From Farysia itapuensis (taxonomy: Eukaryota > Basidiomycota > Ustilaginomycetes > Ustilaginales > Ustilaginaceae): 64,000 nucleotides of DNA. Positions 1 through 9,898 of the stretch are shown here, piece by piece (position 1 is the first letter of the stretch; every line of letters begins with the position of its first letter). The translations under genes and the position numbers were made by a program. Location of the stretch: assembly GCA_023212645.1 (NCBI GenBank), contig JALBYC010000001.1:186001-250000 (forward strand), given 5' to 3'. The notes under the pieces are model-generated. The model made no database searches, was not told the DNA's origin, and saw only the letters and a program-made list of their open reading frames with translations.

Positions 1-3000
1 GTCAGGATGGTGTCCGTGACACTCTCCGACTCCATTATCATCAGTGCTGTGTATCTTGCATTAGGACCCTTCTTCGTCATGGAGCCAGAGCCTGGCAGCG
101 GTAATGCAAATACCGAGACCGCCAAGATTGCTGCACGTGGACGCTCAGCCCTGTTGTCGCTTGGTGGTGCTAACGCTATGAAGTCGTTGCGACTCCCTGC
201 TTTACTCCTTCTACGAAACATCTTTGCCAGAACTCCTGATCAGCGTCAATGGATGATCGAAGAAATTCTCACGTCTCTCACCAGACTCACCGACATGAAG
301 AAACATAGACGTCAGTACAGTCTTCGAAACGGCAAGTCCGTTCATTCTATCAACGCCCTGTTGTTGCAGCTCATTCAGGGTGCTTCGCACGGCGTCAGTA
401 CTTATGTACGTGCAGCCGTGGACCGATACAATCGCGCAACAGAGCATGGCGATGACTACACACTTCCGCCAGATCAGGATCAGAATGACGTTGTTGTCAA
501 CGCATTTAATGCAGCCGATCCTAATCTCGATGCAACTGACGTGGAAGTCGCCATCTGGAAAAGAGGTCTAGAGGGAGCTAGTCAATCTGCTCGTTCGATT
601 GCCACCTATCTGATGCAAAACGTTGGACAGAACAAGGTTGCAAAAGCCTCGCTGGAGATGAGTCACTCCTTGATCATCGAGAATACCATTCAGGACCTGC
701 TCAGCGCCCTCTTCCTACCCGAGTGGCCCGCGGCAGCCCTAATGCTCAGCGCTTTCTGTCGAACTTTTGGGGCGTTCCTTGAAGATCCCAAGAGCCATCC
801 GGATGCAAAGGGCGTTGCATTGGAGCAACTAGGACTGGTTGCAACACGCCTCCGCCAAAGTCAGCTTACGCTCGAAGCAGCGAACACGGAGCGGTCCGCT
901 GACGCCTCGCCAGACAACAAACCTCAAGGACGCAAGTGGGACTACCTTTCTATGCTGCGCGCCCTTCGCGATCAGGACTCAGTCGCAATCAGGGATTATG
1001 TTGATCACTGCACTCTGATCTCACGGTTCCTTGCCAGATCCGCGAGCGAAGATCAGTCCACAGAGGGAGCGTTCGAATTTCTCATTGTCCAAGCTCAAGG
1101 CGACCTTGCTCTCGCACATTCCAATGCTACTGGCATCGTCAGAGACTGTCAGGAAAATGCGGACAGTAGCGACGAACAATTGACAAAGACCATTGCTTTC
1201 AAGCAAGAACTCGAAAAAGCCATTGCCGTGTTGTCGAAGCTTGACATGAACGGACTTGACCTAGCTTGGACACCAGACGAAGCAGACGACAAGGCTCTCG
1301 CCCAAGCAATCCTTCTATCGGAGCAGCTCGTTCTCTGCAATAGCTCCATGGTCACATATGGTTCGCTCCAAGATCTTCTTATCGAGGGCTTGAACAGTCA
1401 GCTGATCGCAAACCGAGGCAGGGCTTTGCGAGGCATCGATAGGATCGCTCAAATCGATCCGGACATACTGGACCAAAGCTTGGTTCGTGCAGCAATTGAG
1501 GTGCGTCTCCGAGATTCAAGCAACGCTGTACGAGACAGCGCCGTCGGACTGTTCGGTAGCTACGTGCTCCGCAAGCCAGAACACTTGACCACATACTACA
1601 GGCATTTAGCGGCACGCGTTCATGACACAGGACTTTCAGTTCGGAAACGTATGGTCCGGCTTCTCAAGTGCATTCATGAGACTTCGGACGACTGGAATAT
1701 TCGCATCGATTCGTGCGCCCGAATTGTTCGCTGCATCAACGACGAAGACACGGTGGTACAAGATCTTGCCGTTCTGACGATCGGCGAGATGTGGCTTGAC
1801 CTCGAAGTCAGCGACTTGCGCCGGACGCGCCGTCCTCGGAGCCCCGCAATCGCGGCGACAGTCGTCGAAACCAACGGCAACGTTTCACGCAACGACAACA
1901 AAGAGTCTGACGGAGTTGTAGACGAGAGAATGTCAGACACGATCAACGTGATTATGGCAGTCGCAGAGGTGCTCAAAGAACGCCCTTCGCCTTTAGAGGA
2001 AGCCTTCCGAAGGATCTTCAAAGACAGGTCCGAAGCTGAAGCGGCCGATCTGCATACTAAGGTGCAGAAGCTGGGCGATTCGATGATCAACGGTCTTGTT
2101 GAGGCGAGCGAAGTGTCAACTGTCGAGACGGTCAAACGCATCCGAATAGTGCAACTACTTGTCTCCACGAACCCGGCCATCTTGACTATTCCCAAGGCTA
2201 AAATGTTGCTTCCCTACCTGAAAGCGGCTCAGACATCGGAAGAGGTGCAAATCATGGATCTTTTGCTCCGTATCTTTCGATCTTGCTTGCCACATATGCC
2301 CAAAACCGCACTGGCGTTCGCTGGCGCTTTGGAGAAAAGTCTGCGACCGCTCGTCAATCGACCACCGCCAAAGGCCGGCTTACATCTACTACAGGAATTG
2401 ATCGCGTGCTACTGTGCTGTCATTACTCTGCACACACACAACTTCCGCCTACTGATCCAAACTCTCAAGGCATGCTTTCTGCGCGTACAATCCATGCGAC
2501 AAATCGCTCTCAAGGGACAGAAGGTGGAAGATGTCAAAGCTTGGAGCACTTTGATGTCTCTGACAGCTTTGTTGTGCGAGCATGCAGACTTTGACACCAT
2601 ACGCGAAAAGCATCTAGACACGACCTCCGAAATTGACGCACTGAGCAAGCGACCTTTGGTTGACGTCATCTCAGAGGCTTTGCTCGACATTCACCAGCAT
2701 AGTAGCGAGGCTGTGCGTTCTATTGCTCTGCAAAATCTTGGTTTCATCTTTCGCGCTTATCCGACAATTATGACACGACCGACTATGACGGCTATGATGG
2801 ACTCGATTTTCGGTCAAGGATCGTCGCAAGACCGAGCAACTCTGCTCAAGATCATTCTGGACTTTTTGAACGCAGAGTCAATCCGTCGAAACCCGGATCA
2901 GAAAGTCGTCAACGTAGGCGGTTCTCGGCGCAAACAAGAAGATCCGAATGCTGGCAGCGTCGACATGACGGTTCTGGTTGGCAATACCGAGAGCTTTGCC

Positions 3001-4170
3001 GACACGGGCGTAGGCGCTGCTATGATGCAACGATATTCGGAAGACGTGCTGAAAGCATCACTAGAAGTCAAGAATCCCTCTTTGCAAAGAACAGCCGTTG
3101 ACATTCTTCGGTACACAGTCCTGAACGGCCTGTCGCATCCCATTCAATGTGTTCCGTATCTCGTATCGCTCGAGACGCTCGAGGACCGTAAGTTACGAAG
3201 CCGTGCACTGGAACTCCACAGCCATCTGGCATCCAAGCACGCATCGCTCATTCAGGCAAGATTCCTCGACTCGGCGCGATCGGCATTCAACTTTCAGCTC
3301 AGTCTGGCTAGCCCTGAATCGATGCGCGGATATCGACAAGATACAACCCCAACGGCAATGCTTGATGTTTGGTACACTCTGCTGCGAGATCGCAGAGCGA
3401 CACGTCTAGATTTCCTGAAGCAAGTCGTCAAGGCTGTTGATGTCAACACTGCCGCCACTGACTGCGGCGTCGCTGAGCTTTTGTTTGCCCGCTTCATTGC
3501 CGATAACCTCGCCACGCTGGACTACAAGACGGTGGAGGAGCTTTTCACGGTGATAGGTGAACTCCGGTCGATCCTGGCCGTGTCTGGGATGCAGGTTCTC
3601 TACATGATACAAGGCCATCTTCCGCCCGATACGATGCTTGGAACCGGGCAACCGGATGCGAGTGATGGTGCACGGACACCTCCTCGAGCTGATTTTGGTA
3701 CAATGGCTGACCTGATCAGTCCAAGGGGAATCGCGCGCAACCCCTGGATGACCGGAGATTGGCAGTCGGATTCCGAGTCAAACGCTGAAGCACCTGAGGA
3801 TGAAGGGGAGCCTACCATCGGTCAAACCACCGTAGACGCCATCACAGTCGCACGCATGTCAGTCATAGCGGGCACTGCCCTTCTTCTTCGGAACCATCTC
3901 AAGAATCTGTACAGCCTGAGCGAGGCTCGATGCGCCAAATTTAATCCGGGCAAAAAGCAGAGTGCTGGCGCCGACAAGCCCGCAACGGTCCGGGCACTTT
4001 CGGATCCCATGCAAATCACACTAGATCTGAGTGTCATGCCCTTTGCTCTCCAGCCAATCACGAACGAGACCGATGCAAAAGCACAGATGATGGCCTACGC
4101 GATGATGGTCGAGACAGAAGGCACGATGATGGAGCCCGAAGACGCCGACATGATGGACGACTTTTTCTAA
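1..4170 (+). CDS. scc2: Cohesin loader subunit Scc2/Mis4/NIPBL, C-terminal part (5' end outside window)
   Basis: Adherin of the Scc2/Mis4/Nipped-B family, which with Scc4 loads cohesin onto chromatin. The frame is open from the first base of the window to a stop at 4168-4170, about 1389 codons. The first ATG at position 7 is probably not the true start, because the frame has no stop upstream and family members are usually 1500-2000 residues or more. The protein is almost entirely helical with HEAT-type repeats. A stretch of family type, RNGKSVHSINALLLQLIQ, lies near residue 108 and a helical-repeat core follows (for example GRALRGIDRI and VRDSAVGLFGSYVLRKPEH). The extreme C-terminus is Met/Asp rich (MMEPEDADMMDDFF). 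The gene converges on the Ebp1-like gene with a gap of only 150 bp. Family assignment rests on recognised motifs, not on a search. Confidence 0.85.
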   Translation, partial: VRMVSVTLSDSIIISAVYLALGPFFVMEPEPGSGNANTETAKIAARGRSALLSLGGANAMKSLRLPALLLLRNIFARTPDQRQWMIEEILTSLTRLTDMKKHRRQYSLRNGKSVHSINALLLQLIQGASHGVSTYVRAAVDRYNRATEHGDDYTLPPDQDQNDVVVNAFNAADPNLDATDVEVAIWKRGLEGASQSARSIATYLMQNVGQNKVAKASLEMSHSLIIENTIQDLLSALFLPEWPAAALMLSAFCRTFGAFLEDPKSHPDAKGVALEQLGLVATRLRQSQLTLEAANTERSADASPDNKPQGRKWDYLSMLRALRDQDSVAIRDYVDHCTLISRFLARSASEDQSTEGAFEFLIVQAQGDLALAHSNATGIVRDCQENADSSDEQLTKTIAFKQELEKAIAVLSKLDMNGLDLAWTPDEADDKALAQAILLSEQLVLCNSSMVTYGSLQDLLIEGLNSQLIANRGRALRGIDRIAQIDPDILDQSLVRAAIEVRLRDSSNAVRDSAVGLFGSYVLRKPEHLTTYYRHLAARVHDTGLSVRKRMVRLLKCIHETSDDWNIRIDSCARIVRCINDEDTVVQDLAVLTIGEMWLDLEVSDLRRTRRPRSPAIAATVVETNGNVSRNDNKESDGVVDERMSDTINVIMAVAEVLKERPSPLEEAFRRIFKDRSEAEAADLHTKVQKLGDSMINGLVEASEVSTVETVKRIRIVQLLVSTNPAILTIPKAKMLLPYLKAAQTSEEVQIMDLLLRIFRSCLPHMPKTALAFAGALEKSLRPLVNRPPPKAGLHLLQELIACYCAVITLHTHNFRLLIQTLKACFLRVQSMRQIALKGQKVEDVKAWSTLMSLTALLCEHADFDTIREKHLDTTSEIDALSKRPLVDVISEALLDIHQHSSEAVRSIALQNLGFIFRAYPTIMTRPTMTAMMDSIFGQGSSQDRATLLKIILDFLNAESIRRNPDQKVVNVGGSRRKQEDPNAGSVDMTVLVGNTESFADTGVGAAMMQRYSEDVLKASLEVKNPSLQRTAVDILRYTVLNGLSHPIQCVPYLVSLETLEDRKLRSRALELHSHLASKHASLIQARFLDSARSAFNFQLSLASPESMRGYRQDTTPTAMLDVWYTLLRDRRATRLDFLKQVVKAVDVNTAATDCGVAELLFARFIADNLATLDYKTVEELFTVIGELRSILAVSGMQVLYMIQGHLPPDTMLGTGQPDASDGARTPPRADFGTMADLISPRGIARNPWMTGDWQSDSESNAEAPEDEGEPTIGQTTVDAITVARMSVIAGTALLLRNHLKNLYSLSEARCAKFNPGKKQSAGADKPATVRALSDPMQITLDLSVMPFALQPITNETDAKAQMMAYAMMVETEGTMMEPEDADMMDDFF

Positions 4171-4320
4171 ACTACCGCTGCTTTCATCTCAAAGTCCATG
4201 CACACTTAAGATCCTTTGCTAACCAAAATGTCCTCGTCATTGCTACAAAGTGAGGCACAGAAGCTGCTCTTGGGGAAGGAAGGGCGGTATGATTGCCACA
4301 GATGAAGGAGAGACAGGACT

Positions 4321-5484
4321 TTAAGCAGATGGGGCATCCGTCTTGGTTTTGTTCTTCTTCTTGGTCTGTCGGACGGCCGAGGAGAGAAGTGCCTTGATCT
4401 TTTCGTCGGTGACCTGTTTGGTGGGCTTGAGCTTGTCTTCGGTGGCCCAGGTTGGTGCAGGTGTGAGCCGGATGGCGCCCTTGGAGTTGACAGCGACGGT
4501 AAAGAAGATTTGCGCGGTGATGGCCTTCTTGTCCGAGTCTTCAAGGACATGGAAGGGGGTGAGCAGGCCGTGCTTCCAGCATTCTTGGACACCGATGCGG
4601 GCCTTGCGTTCGTCGTCGAGACTACGCAGGTTGAGCGGGAAGGAACCGGCCTTTTTGGCGATTTCGGAAAACACCTTTCTCGAAGTCTGCAGTTTGAGCA
4701 GGTAAGTGGCGCTCGTTTTGCGGTAGATGGTCGTCTTGCTCTCGTCCGACTTGGTCTTTCCGTCAGCCGAAGTGGTGACCGAGATGTCGACGCCGTAAAT
4801 TTCATCCTCTTCCAGCTTGATGGTGTCGGGACGAGAACCAGGCTCAGCGTTGAGGACGATCTTCTTCTTCGAGTCAATCTCGTTCTTGGCAAATTGGTTG
4901 GTTTGCATGCCCTCAACTGCCTTGCAATCGAACTGCTTGATGGCAGCCTCAATCTCCTTGCTGACTTCGGTGTTGAGCGTGCCGGGCTTCATGACTCGGA
5001 TAGCAACATCGGCAGCTACAAGGGCGGCCTTGATTACGTCGGCGGTTCGGCCTTCAACAGGGCTGGAAGCATCGGCACCCACGACAAAAGTCTCTCCCGA
5101 AATGGCTGGGAGCCCATCAATCTGAGCACCGAGCTGTACCTTGACAACGTCGCCCTTCTTGAGCACAACTTGGGGCTCGTCCGTAGGCAAGGGCGAGAAG
5201 TTGCAGACCACATTGTTGAGCGAAAGGGTCGTAGGGAATGCGATGCCCTTGGGGATCGATTTACCCTTGTACACGGCCGAGGTCTCTTCTTCGAGGACTT
5301 TGTCACCAAGTTGGCAGAGCTCCAGCACCGTTTTGCCCTCTGCAGCGGCAGCAATGACAGCCTTGATGGCTTTGGCTGAGATCTCGCCAGCAACCTTGTA
5401 CTTTGGCAGAATGCTGTCGTTGAAGCTCTCTTCCTTTTCAGCCACAGCGGGCGTGGTCGTTTTCTTGTCTGTAGAATTTGACAT
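4321..5484 (-). CDS. Ebp1/PA2G4-like protein of the methionine aminopeptidase fold (Cdb4-like)
   Basis: Protein of 387 residues with the pita-bread (M24) fold of the Ebp1/PA2G4/Cdb4 group. The N-terminus contains KYKVAGEISAKAIKAVIAAA and CQLGDKVLEEE, followed by KGIAFPTTLSLNNVVCNFSPL, which matches the substrate-loop region of this family. Members are non-peptidase relatives of methionine aminopeptidase 2. They bind 60S ribosomal subunits and nucleic acids and affect growth and translation. The C-terminus is Lys rich (TKKKNKTKTD), as is usual for RNA-binding members. The start at 5484 gives MSNSTDKKTT and a normal family length of about 390. No intron is needed. The gene faces Scc2 tail to tail. 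Its 5' side lies about 330 bp from tRNA-Ile. A catalytic M24 aminopeptidase is less likely, since the length and tail fit the non-catalytic group. Confidence 0.85.
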   Translation of the reverse strand: MSNSTDKKTTTPAVAEKEESFNDSILPKYKVAGEISAKAIKAVIAAAAEGKTVLELCQLGDKVLEEETSAVYKGKSIPKGIAFPTTLSLNNVVCNFSPLPTDEPQVVLKKGDVVKVQLGAQIDGLPAISGETFVVGADASSPVEGRTADVIKAALVAADVAIRVMKPGTLNTEVSKEIEAAIKQFDCKAVEGMQTNQFAKNEIDSKKKIVLNAEPGSRPDTIKLEEDEIYGVDISVTTSADGKTKSDESKTTIYRKTSATYLLKLQTSRKVFSEIAKKAGSFPLNLRSLDDERKARIGVQECWKHGLLTPFHVLEDSDKKAITAQIFFTVAVNSKGAIRLTPAPTWATEDKLKPTKQVTDEKIKALLSSAVRQTKKKNKTKTDAPSA

Positions 5485-5810
5485 GATGAATGAAGGATGC
5501 AGTAACGGAGGCAGGAAGGATTCAATAACGAACTACTAGAGGCCTTTGACCTTTTCTTCTTGACCAGTTTTTTTTTGTCGTCCGACTCAGTGGAGCTAGC
5601 GGTGCCCGCTATACAACTCACATTCTGTGATTCCTCGGTCCTTCTATGGTATCGGCCCTTGTTCGGCTCCTTCTGTCTCCTAAGTGGCCCTATTAGATCC
5701 GCACACCATTCCACCACTGCTGTCTTCAACCATGTCGATCACGATCACGTGTCCGCCAGAGTCTGCTGTATACGTCATGGAGACAACTGCTCGCAATGTC
5801 CTGATGAAAC
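5485..5810. other. Intergenic promoter region between the Ebp1-like gene and tRNA-Ile
   Basis: No coding frame of convincing composition was seen. This stretch must carry the promoter and 5' UTR of the Ebp1-like gene, read leftward. It includes a T-run near 5570-5577 (antisense A-run) close to that gene's start. Confidence 0.5.
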
Positions 5811-5915
5811 GCCTCGTTAGCGTAGTTGGATTATCGCATCTGTCTAATAAGCAGTGCCTCAGGCAATACTGAGATTTACAACAGAAGGTCACTGGTTCGA
5901 GCCCAGTACGGGGCA
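5811..5915 (+). tRNA. tRNA-Ile (anticodon AAT) with a 30-nt intron
   Basis: A complete cloverleaf can be drawn by hand. The acceptor GCCTCGT (5811-5817) pairs with ACGGGGC (5908-5914), with one G-U pair, and discriminator A is at 5915. The D stem is GCG/CGC. The anticodon stem TCTGT (5839-5843) pairs with ACAGA (5881-5885). The T stem ACTGG/CCAGT encloses TTCGAGC. The anticodon AAT is at 5846-5848, so it reads Ile AUU after A34 is converted to inosine. An intron of 30 nt occupies 5850-5879, directly after position 37, the canonical site for eukaryotic nuclear tRNA introns. A run of seven T at 5916-5922 follows as an RNA polymerase III terminator. The internal A box (TAGCGTAGTTGG) and B box (GGTTCGAGCCC) are clear. 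Confidence 0.93.
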
Positions 5916-5922
5916 TTTTTTT
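5916..5922 (+). terminator. RNA polymerase III terminator of tRNA-Ile
   Basis: A run of seven T directly follows the discriminator base of tRNA-Ile, as expected for a Pol III stop signal. Confidence 0.8.
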
Positions 5923-5996
5923 GGCTCAGCTTTTTCTAGAATTTTGTACTCTTTGCGCATAAAGTGCGGTTAGGGGTATAGATTCGGCGGACAGGT

Positions 5997-7694
5997 TTAA
6001 ACTTTGTACACTTTGAGAGGAAGGCCACCTTGTGGCTTCATGGTAATCAGGGCGTCCATGGTAGGATTTTGCTCCTTGGAGATAGGCTCGAAGCGGAAGT
6101 TGGAGATAAGGATGCAGACGACCGCTTTCATCTCGAGATAGCTCATGGTACGGCCGATGCAACCGTGAGCGCCAGTGATAAAGGTCATCATGGAGAAGGT
6201 TCGGTCGTACTTTTCGGGGAGATCAAACCATCTCTCTGGCTTGAACTCGTCGGCATCGGGCCCCCATACGTCAGGGTGAGTGTTGATTGCGCGATTGGCG
6301 ATAGGCAGTACCGTGCCGGCCGGGATCCATTCTCCGTCAATGTAGCCAGATTTTTTCGCCTGACGGACGGTTCGCGGCACGGGAGGCGTAAGGCGCATGG
6401 TTTCGTTGATGACGGCGTCGAGGTACGCGAGCCCTTTGATGGCTGAATAGGGCGGTCGCGAATCCGACTCCATCAACTCTTTGCACTCTGCTCGAAGCTT
6501 GTCCTGCGTATCGGGGTGTGATGCCAGATTCCAGAGCGTCCACGACACACCCGAGGCAGTAGTTTCGTGACCTGCGCCCAGGAAGGTCAGAACTTGAGTA
6601 ATCATATCGCGCTCCGCCTGCTTGATACTCTTGGGCTTGCCATCGTTTTCCGAGAGGTAAGTCTCTTCGATAATGTCGATGATGGACTTGAAGCCTCCGC
6701 CCTGCGCAGCCCGCTGGCCAGAGTTGAGCTGCTTGTACAGAATTTCTTTCGATACCTTTTTGATCCTATGCATGCCGTTGAGCATTTGGAAGAGGGTGCG
6801 CAAACCAGACCCTTCCTTGGTACGCTTGAGCATGCCCTCCCATGCGCTGACATCGGAACACCAGTCGAGCACTCGATCACCCATGGGGAAATTTAGGATA
6901 ATGGACAGTCGTACCTGGTTCGCTCCGTTTTGCATGCTAGTGACGCTGTGGTAGGCCGAAGCAAGCTCGTTATTCGGATTGTTGACCGAATCGGCATCGT
7001 AACCAAAGGCCGTGAGGCAAATGATGTCGAGCAGAGCCTTGTTCACGTATGCGTCGCAATCGATGGTTGCATGGTCTGTCGACGACTGGGCGATTTCTTT
7101 CTTCATGATGTCGACGAGAGGATAAGTCTTGTCATAGTAAACTGGGAACTGCTCTATGAGATTCGTGAGCGAGAAAGCGGGGTTCATCATCTTGCGCATC
7201 TTTTTGTGCTTGTCGCCTTCGACGGTAAGCAAACCATAGCCGGCTACTAGACCGAGCAGCTTCCACGCAAACGAAGGCTTGGGGTAGTTGTACGGGTCTT
7301 CCACCAGAATCTGACGAAGTGCCTTGGGTCGCAGAAAGTGGACCGCCTGTCGACCAAAGAGAAATGTGCTGCGGAACTTGCCGCTTTGGCCGTATTGGCG
7401 GGACCACTCCATGTCCACTTGTGCTCCTGGCTTGGCAGTCATGTCGACCATGTTGCCGACAACGGGGCGCGACTTTGGTCCTGGAATATGTCTCATGGGC
7501 GAAAAGTAGACTGGATAGAGGGTCGTCTTAAAGTAGATGAATGCGACGAGCATGGTCAGCAGGAGCAGCCATACTCCGACAGCGAGCCCGGCAAGTCCCA
7601 GGATAGAATTTGGCGCATGTTGGTATAGACGCTCCACTGCTTTTCCAAAGATGGAATCGCTGTAGATCGACGAAGGAGTAACAGTGTGCTTCAT
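5997..7694 (-). CDS. Membrane-anchored cytochrome P450 monooxygenase
   Basis: Protein of 565 residues with all P450 landmarks. A hydrophobic N-terminal anchor (about residues 32-55, LGLAGLAVGVWLLLLTMLVAF) is followed by a proline-rich hinge (HIPGPKSRPVVGN). Further on are an I-helix AGHETT, a K-helix ExxR (NETMRL), a PERW motif (FKPERWF) and the heme loop FITGAHGCIG with the thiolate Cys near residue 512. Microsomal P450s use NADPH-P450 reductase to hydroxylate lipids, xenobiotics or secondary metabolites. The substrate cannot be read from the sequence. In the heme loop the usual Arg of FxxGxRxCxG is His, giving FxxGxHxC. No intron is needed. The 3' end lies about 80 bp from tRNA-Ile. No biosynthetic gene cluster surrounds it, which argues for a general metabolic role. 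Confidence 0.93.
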   Translation of the reverse strand: MKHTVTPSSIYSDSIFGKAVERLYQHAPNSILGLAGLAVGVWLLLLTMLVAFIYFKTTLYPVYFSPMRHIPGPKSRPVVGNMVDMTAKPGAQVDMEWSRQYGQSGKFRSTFLFGRQAVHFLRPKALRQILVEDPYNYPKPSFAWKLLGLVAGYGLLTVEGDKHKKMRKMMNPAFSLTNLIEQFPVYYDKTYPLVDIMKKEIAQSSTDHATIDCDAYVNKALLDIICLTAFGYDADSVNNPNNELASAYHSVTSMQNGANQVRLSIILNFPMGDRVLDWCSDVSAWEGMLKRTKEGSGLRTLFQMLNGMHRIKKVSKEILYKQLNSGQRAAQGGGFKSIIDIIEETYLSENDGKPKSIKQAERDMITQVLTFLGAGHETTASGVSWTLWNLASHPDTQDKLRAECKELMESDSRPPYSAIKGLAYLDAVINETMRLTPPVPRTVRQAKKSGYIDGEWIPAGTVLPIANRAINTHPDVWGPDADEFKPERWFDLPEKYDRTFSMMTFITGAHGCIGRTMSYLEMKAVVCILISNFRFEPISKEQNPTMDALITMKPQGGLPLKVYKV

Positions 7695-8657
7695 CTTGAA
7701 GCGGACCCAGCGTGCAAGATGGTGGCAGAGAGCGTAGAGGGCGGCTCGGAATGGCGTCTCTAATTATATATGATGGACGTGGAGTGTCCGAGGCAAGTAG
7801 TGGTAACCGCTACGTGACCACATGTGGGGGCGGACACCTTCTGAGTAGCGAGGTACAATGGCCCACCAGCTGCGGCCGACGAGGAGCGGAATGTCCACGG
7901 ATGTGTGGGGTACTTCGGAGCTTTGGATGGTTATGGGAAACGTCCGAAGCTTTTACTCTCACTGTCTTTGCGAGTCAAAGCAGCCGACAGAGCCTACTCA
8001 CACGCCAAATACTCCTCCACTCGCAAGTCGCAAGGGTGCCAGTTGTGCGACTAGTCCGGAATCCGCGTTTCGGCCGTTTCGGGTTACCGCTTCGCTCTGT
8101 TAGACATTTCTTTTTATATACACAGAGTACAGAACGTACAGAACGCGCAGAACGTACAGAACTGCAGAAGTACAGAAGTACAGACTAGCAGACTCAAGAC
8201 GTCGCAGATGTGCTTGCAAGAATATGGTTGATTAGTGCGCCAGAAGAGTACAGCAAGGACACGGTGTGCACGAGCAAATGAAGGTAAATTCCGCTGCTGG
8301 GATGGGGCTGGTGGAAAAGTACATTGCGTATGTGTGACACTGCATCAGAGTAGTCAATGGCCGAATTGACGGCTCTCTGCGTCTGTGGCTGCAGGGAGCA
8401 AATGCTCTCGGATAAGTAAACAATCAGGTGAGAGGCGCGAGGGGGATGAGGGCGCGAAGCGACAGCATGTTGATTGCAAGAGGAAATCAGAGTGAGAGAA
8501 AGGAGAGTATATATGGGTCTGTACGAGATGCTTGATAGCGATTCCCTCCGTGCGCAAAGTCAGAGCGAAATGGATTCCAGTGTCGTGTGTAGTTCGAGAA
8601 AGGAGTATGCCTGCGTGTCTGACTTTAGAGGGCGGAAAGGTGACAGCGTAGCAGGAA
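7695..8657. other. Intergenic: P450 promoter and 3' flank of endosulfine
   Basis: No gene was recognised. The right-hand part is the 3' side of the endosulfine gene and the left-hand part is the P450 promoter. It contains an A-T stretch near 7763-7770, a tandem ACAGAA-type tract at 8121-8195 and generic low-quality short frames. Confidence 0.5.
8121..8195. repeat. Degenerate tandem repeat of ACAGAACGT / AAGTACAG units
   Basis: Repeated short units (ACAGAACGTACAGAACGCGC, then AAGTACAGAAGTACAGAC) are read directly from the sequence. The array is about 75 bp long and lies between the P450 promoter and the endosulfine 3' side. No function is implied. Confidence 0.7.
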
Positions 8658-9119
8658 CTAGTCTTGCATCATGGAGTCGTCGGCGTTGACGACGTGCTCT
8701 TCGCGACCTAGACTGCTAGCCTCCTTGCCAGGACTGAACCCTGATCCGCTGATGGGAAAGGCGCTAACCTGAGGACGCGATTGGAGACCAGGAGCTCCCG
8801 GGACATTCACTGGTCCGGATGATGCCGCACCAGATTGCATGACGATGGAGCCAGGGGGCGACGCAGCATTGGCACCGGGTGAGGAGACGGACGAAGCATG
8901 AGGAAGGAGATCCGGGTTGGGAATCGCTGTGCCGACTGATTGCTGCGGGGCTTTGCCTGCTTTGGACAGAGCGTAGTCGCCAGAATCAAAGTACTTGCGC
9001 TCCTTCAGTTTGTTCTGCAACAGATCCTTCTTGGGCAACTTGCCATACAATCGGAACAACTTCTGCTCTTCCTCGTTGAGAGAAGAGATATCGACTTTGT
9101 TTCGTTGAGCAGGCAGCAT
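8658..9119 (-). CDS. igo1: Endosulfine/ARPP-19 family PP2A inhibitor (Igo1-like)
   Basis: Small protein of 153 residues, reading from the ATG at 9119. An in-frame ATG eight codons upstream exists, but MLPAQRNKVDIS is the more natural family start. The core LNEEEQKLFRLYGKLPKKDLLQNKLKERKYFDSGDYAL contains the invariant FDSGDY motif, with the target serine near residue 46. In this family that serine is phosphorylated by Greatwall/Rim15 kinase, and the phosphoprotein then binds and inhibits PP2A-B55. This controls entry into mitosis and into quiescence. The C-terminal 100 residues are Ser/Pro/Gly/Ala rich and probably disordered, which is longer than in animal members but usual in fungi. A second basic region is not obvious. 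Identification is strong because of the motif. Confidence 0.92.
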   Translation of the reverse strand: MLPAQRNKVDISSLNEEEQKLFRLYGKLPKKDLLQNKLKERKYFDSGDYALSKAGKAPQQSVGTAIPNPDLLPHASSVSSPGANAASPPGSIVMQSGAASSGPVNVPGAPGLQSRPQVSAFPISGSGFSPGKEASSLGREEHVVNADDSMMQD

Positions 9120-9898
9120 GATGTCAAGTGAAAAGAGAACCACGGTCTAGCCGTGCTGACAAAGTGGGAGCGGCAGTGCGCGATGCAGCGAGACGGACGG
9201 GAGAGAGCAAGGTTGGTGTTGTGGGTCAGGAGGGTTTCAAGGAAGGGTGTGTGGGCCCAGGGCACGAGATGTCAAAAGGCGCAGATGTACCACACTGGGC
9301 GTACTGGCAACTTTTTTTGGTTGCTGCTCATATCTCCTCGAGCCAACGGACAGCGAGACGCTAGTCACGACGCGGTGCACGGACTGCAACAGTCTTCAAA
9401 AAAATAAAGCCACCCCCCACTCAGCTTGTGGTCATGTGCCCGATCCCCCTGCTCAGCCCTGACCCTAGATGCCGGCAGCCAGCTACTCACAGTCACAAGT
9501 GTCTCCCAAGCGGTGGTGAAACGCACACATCCTTGACACTCTCTCGTCCGGTATGTGTCAGGACTGTTTTCGTGGCAACGTGTGCTTGTGGGTGCGATTG
9601 TGCGGTCAAGCTGTGCACATCAGCGTCACTGCGCAATTGAGAAATACAATTTCGATCATCGCACGCGACCGACTTGGCTTGCTCTAGTCCATCCGATTAA
9701 CAAGTTTTGTATTATGCGCCTACTACTTGGACCGAGTATTCCGGAATTGTAAGGGACAACGGACTGATCCGTTCGTCGCCGCGTCTGATTTTCAACTGCT
9801 CGTCGAGACAATCCACAACTCGGATCCCAACAACATATTTGTGTCCACCACCGCTTGCTTCCCTCCTACCACCACCTTGCATCAACCTCCTGCTCACC
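9120..9898. other. Divergent intergenic region, endosulfine and VDAC promoters
   Basis: About 780 bp between the divergently transcribed endosulfine and porin genes. It holds both promoters and 5' UTRs. Pyrimidine-rich sequence precedes the porin ATG. The short frames on either strand have no recognisable product. Confidence 0.55.

Noticed and set aside
4510..5379. Plus-strand frame of 289 codons over the Ebp1-like gene
   Set aside because: Antisense shadow; the minus-strand product is a recognised family.
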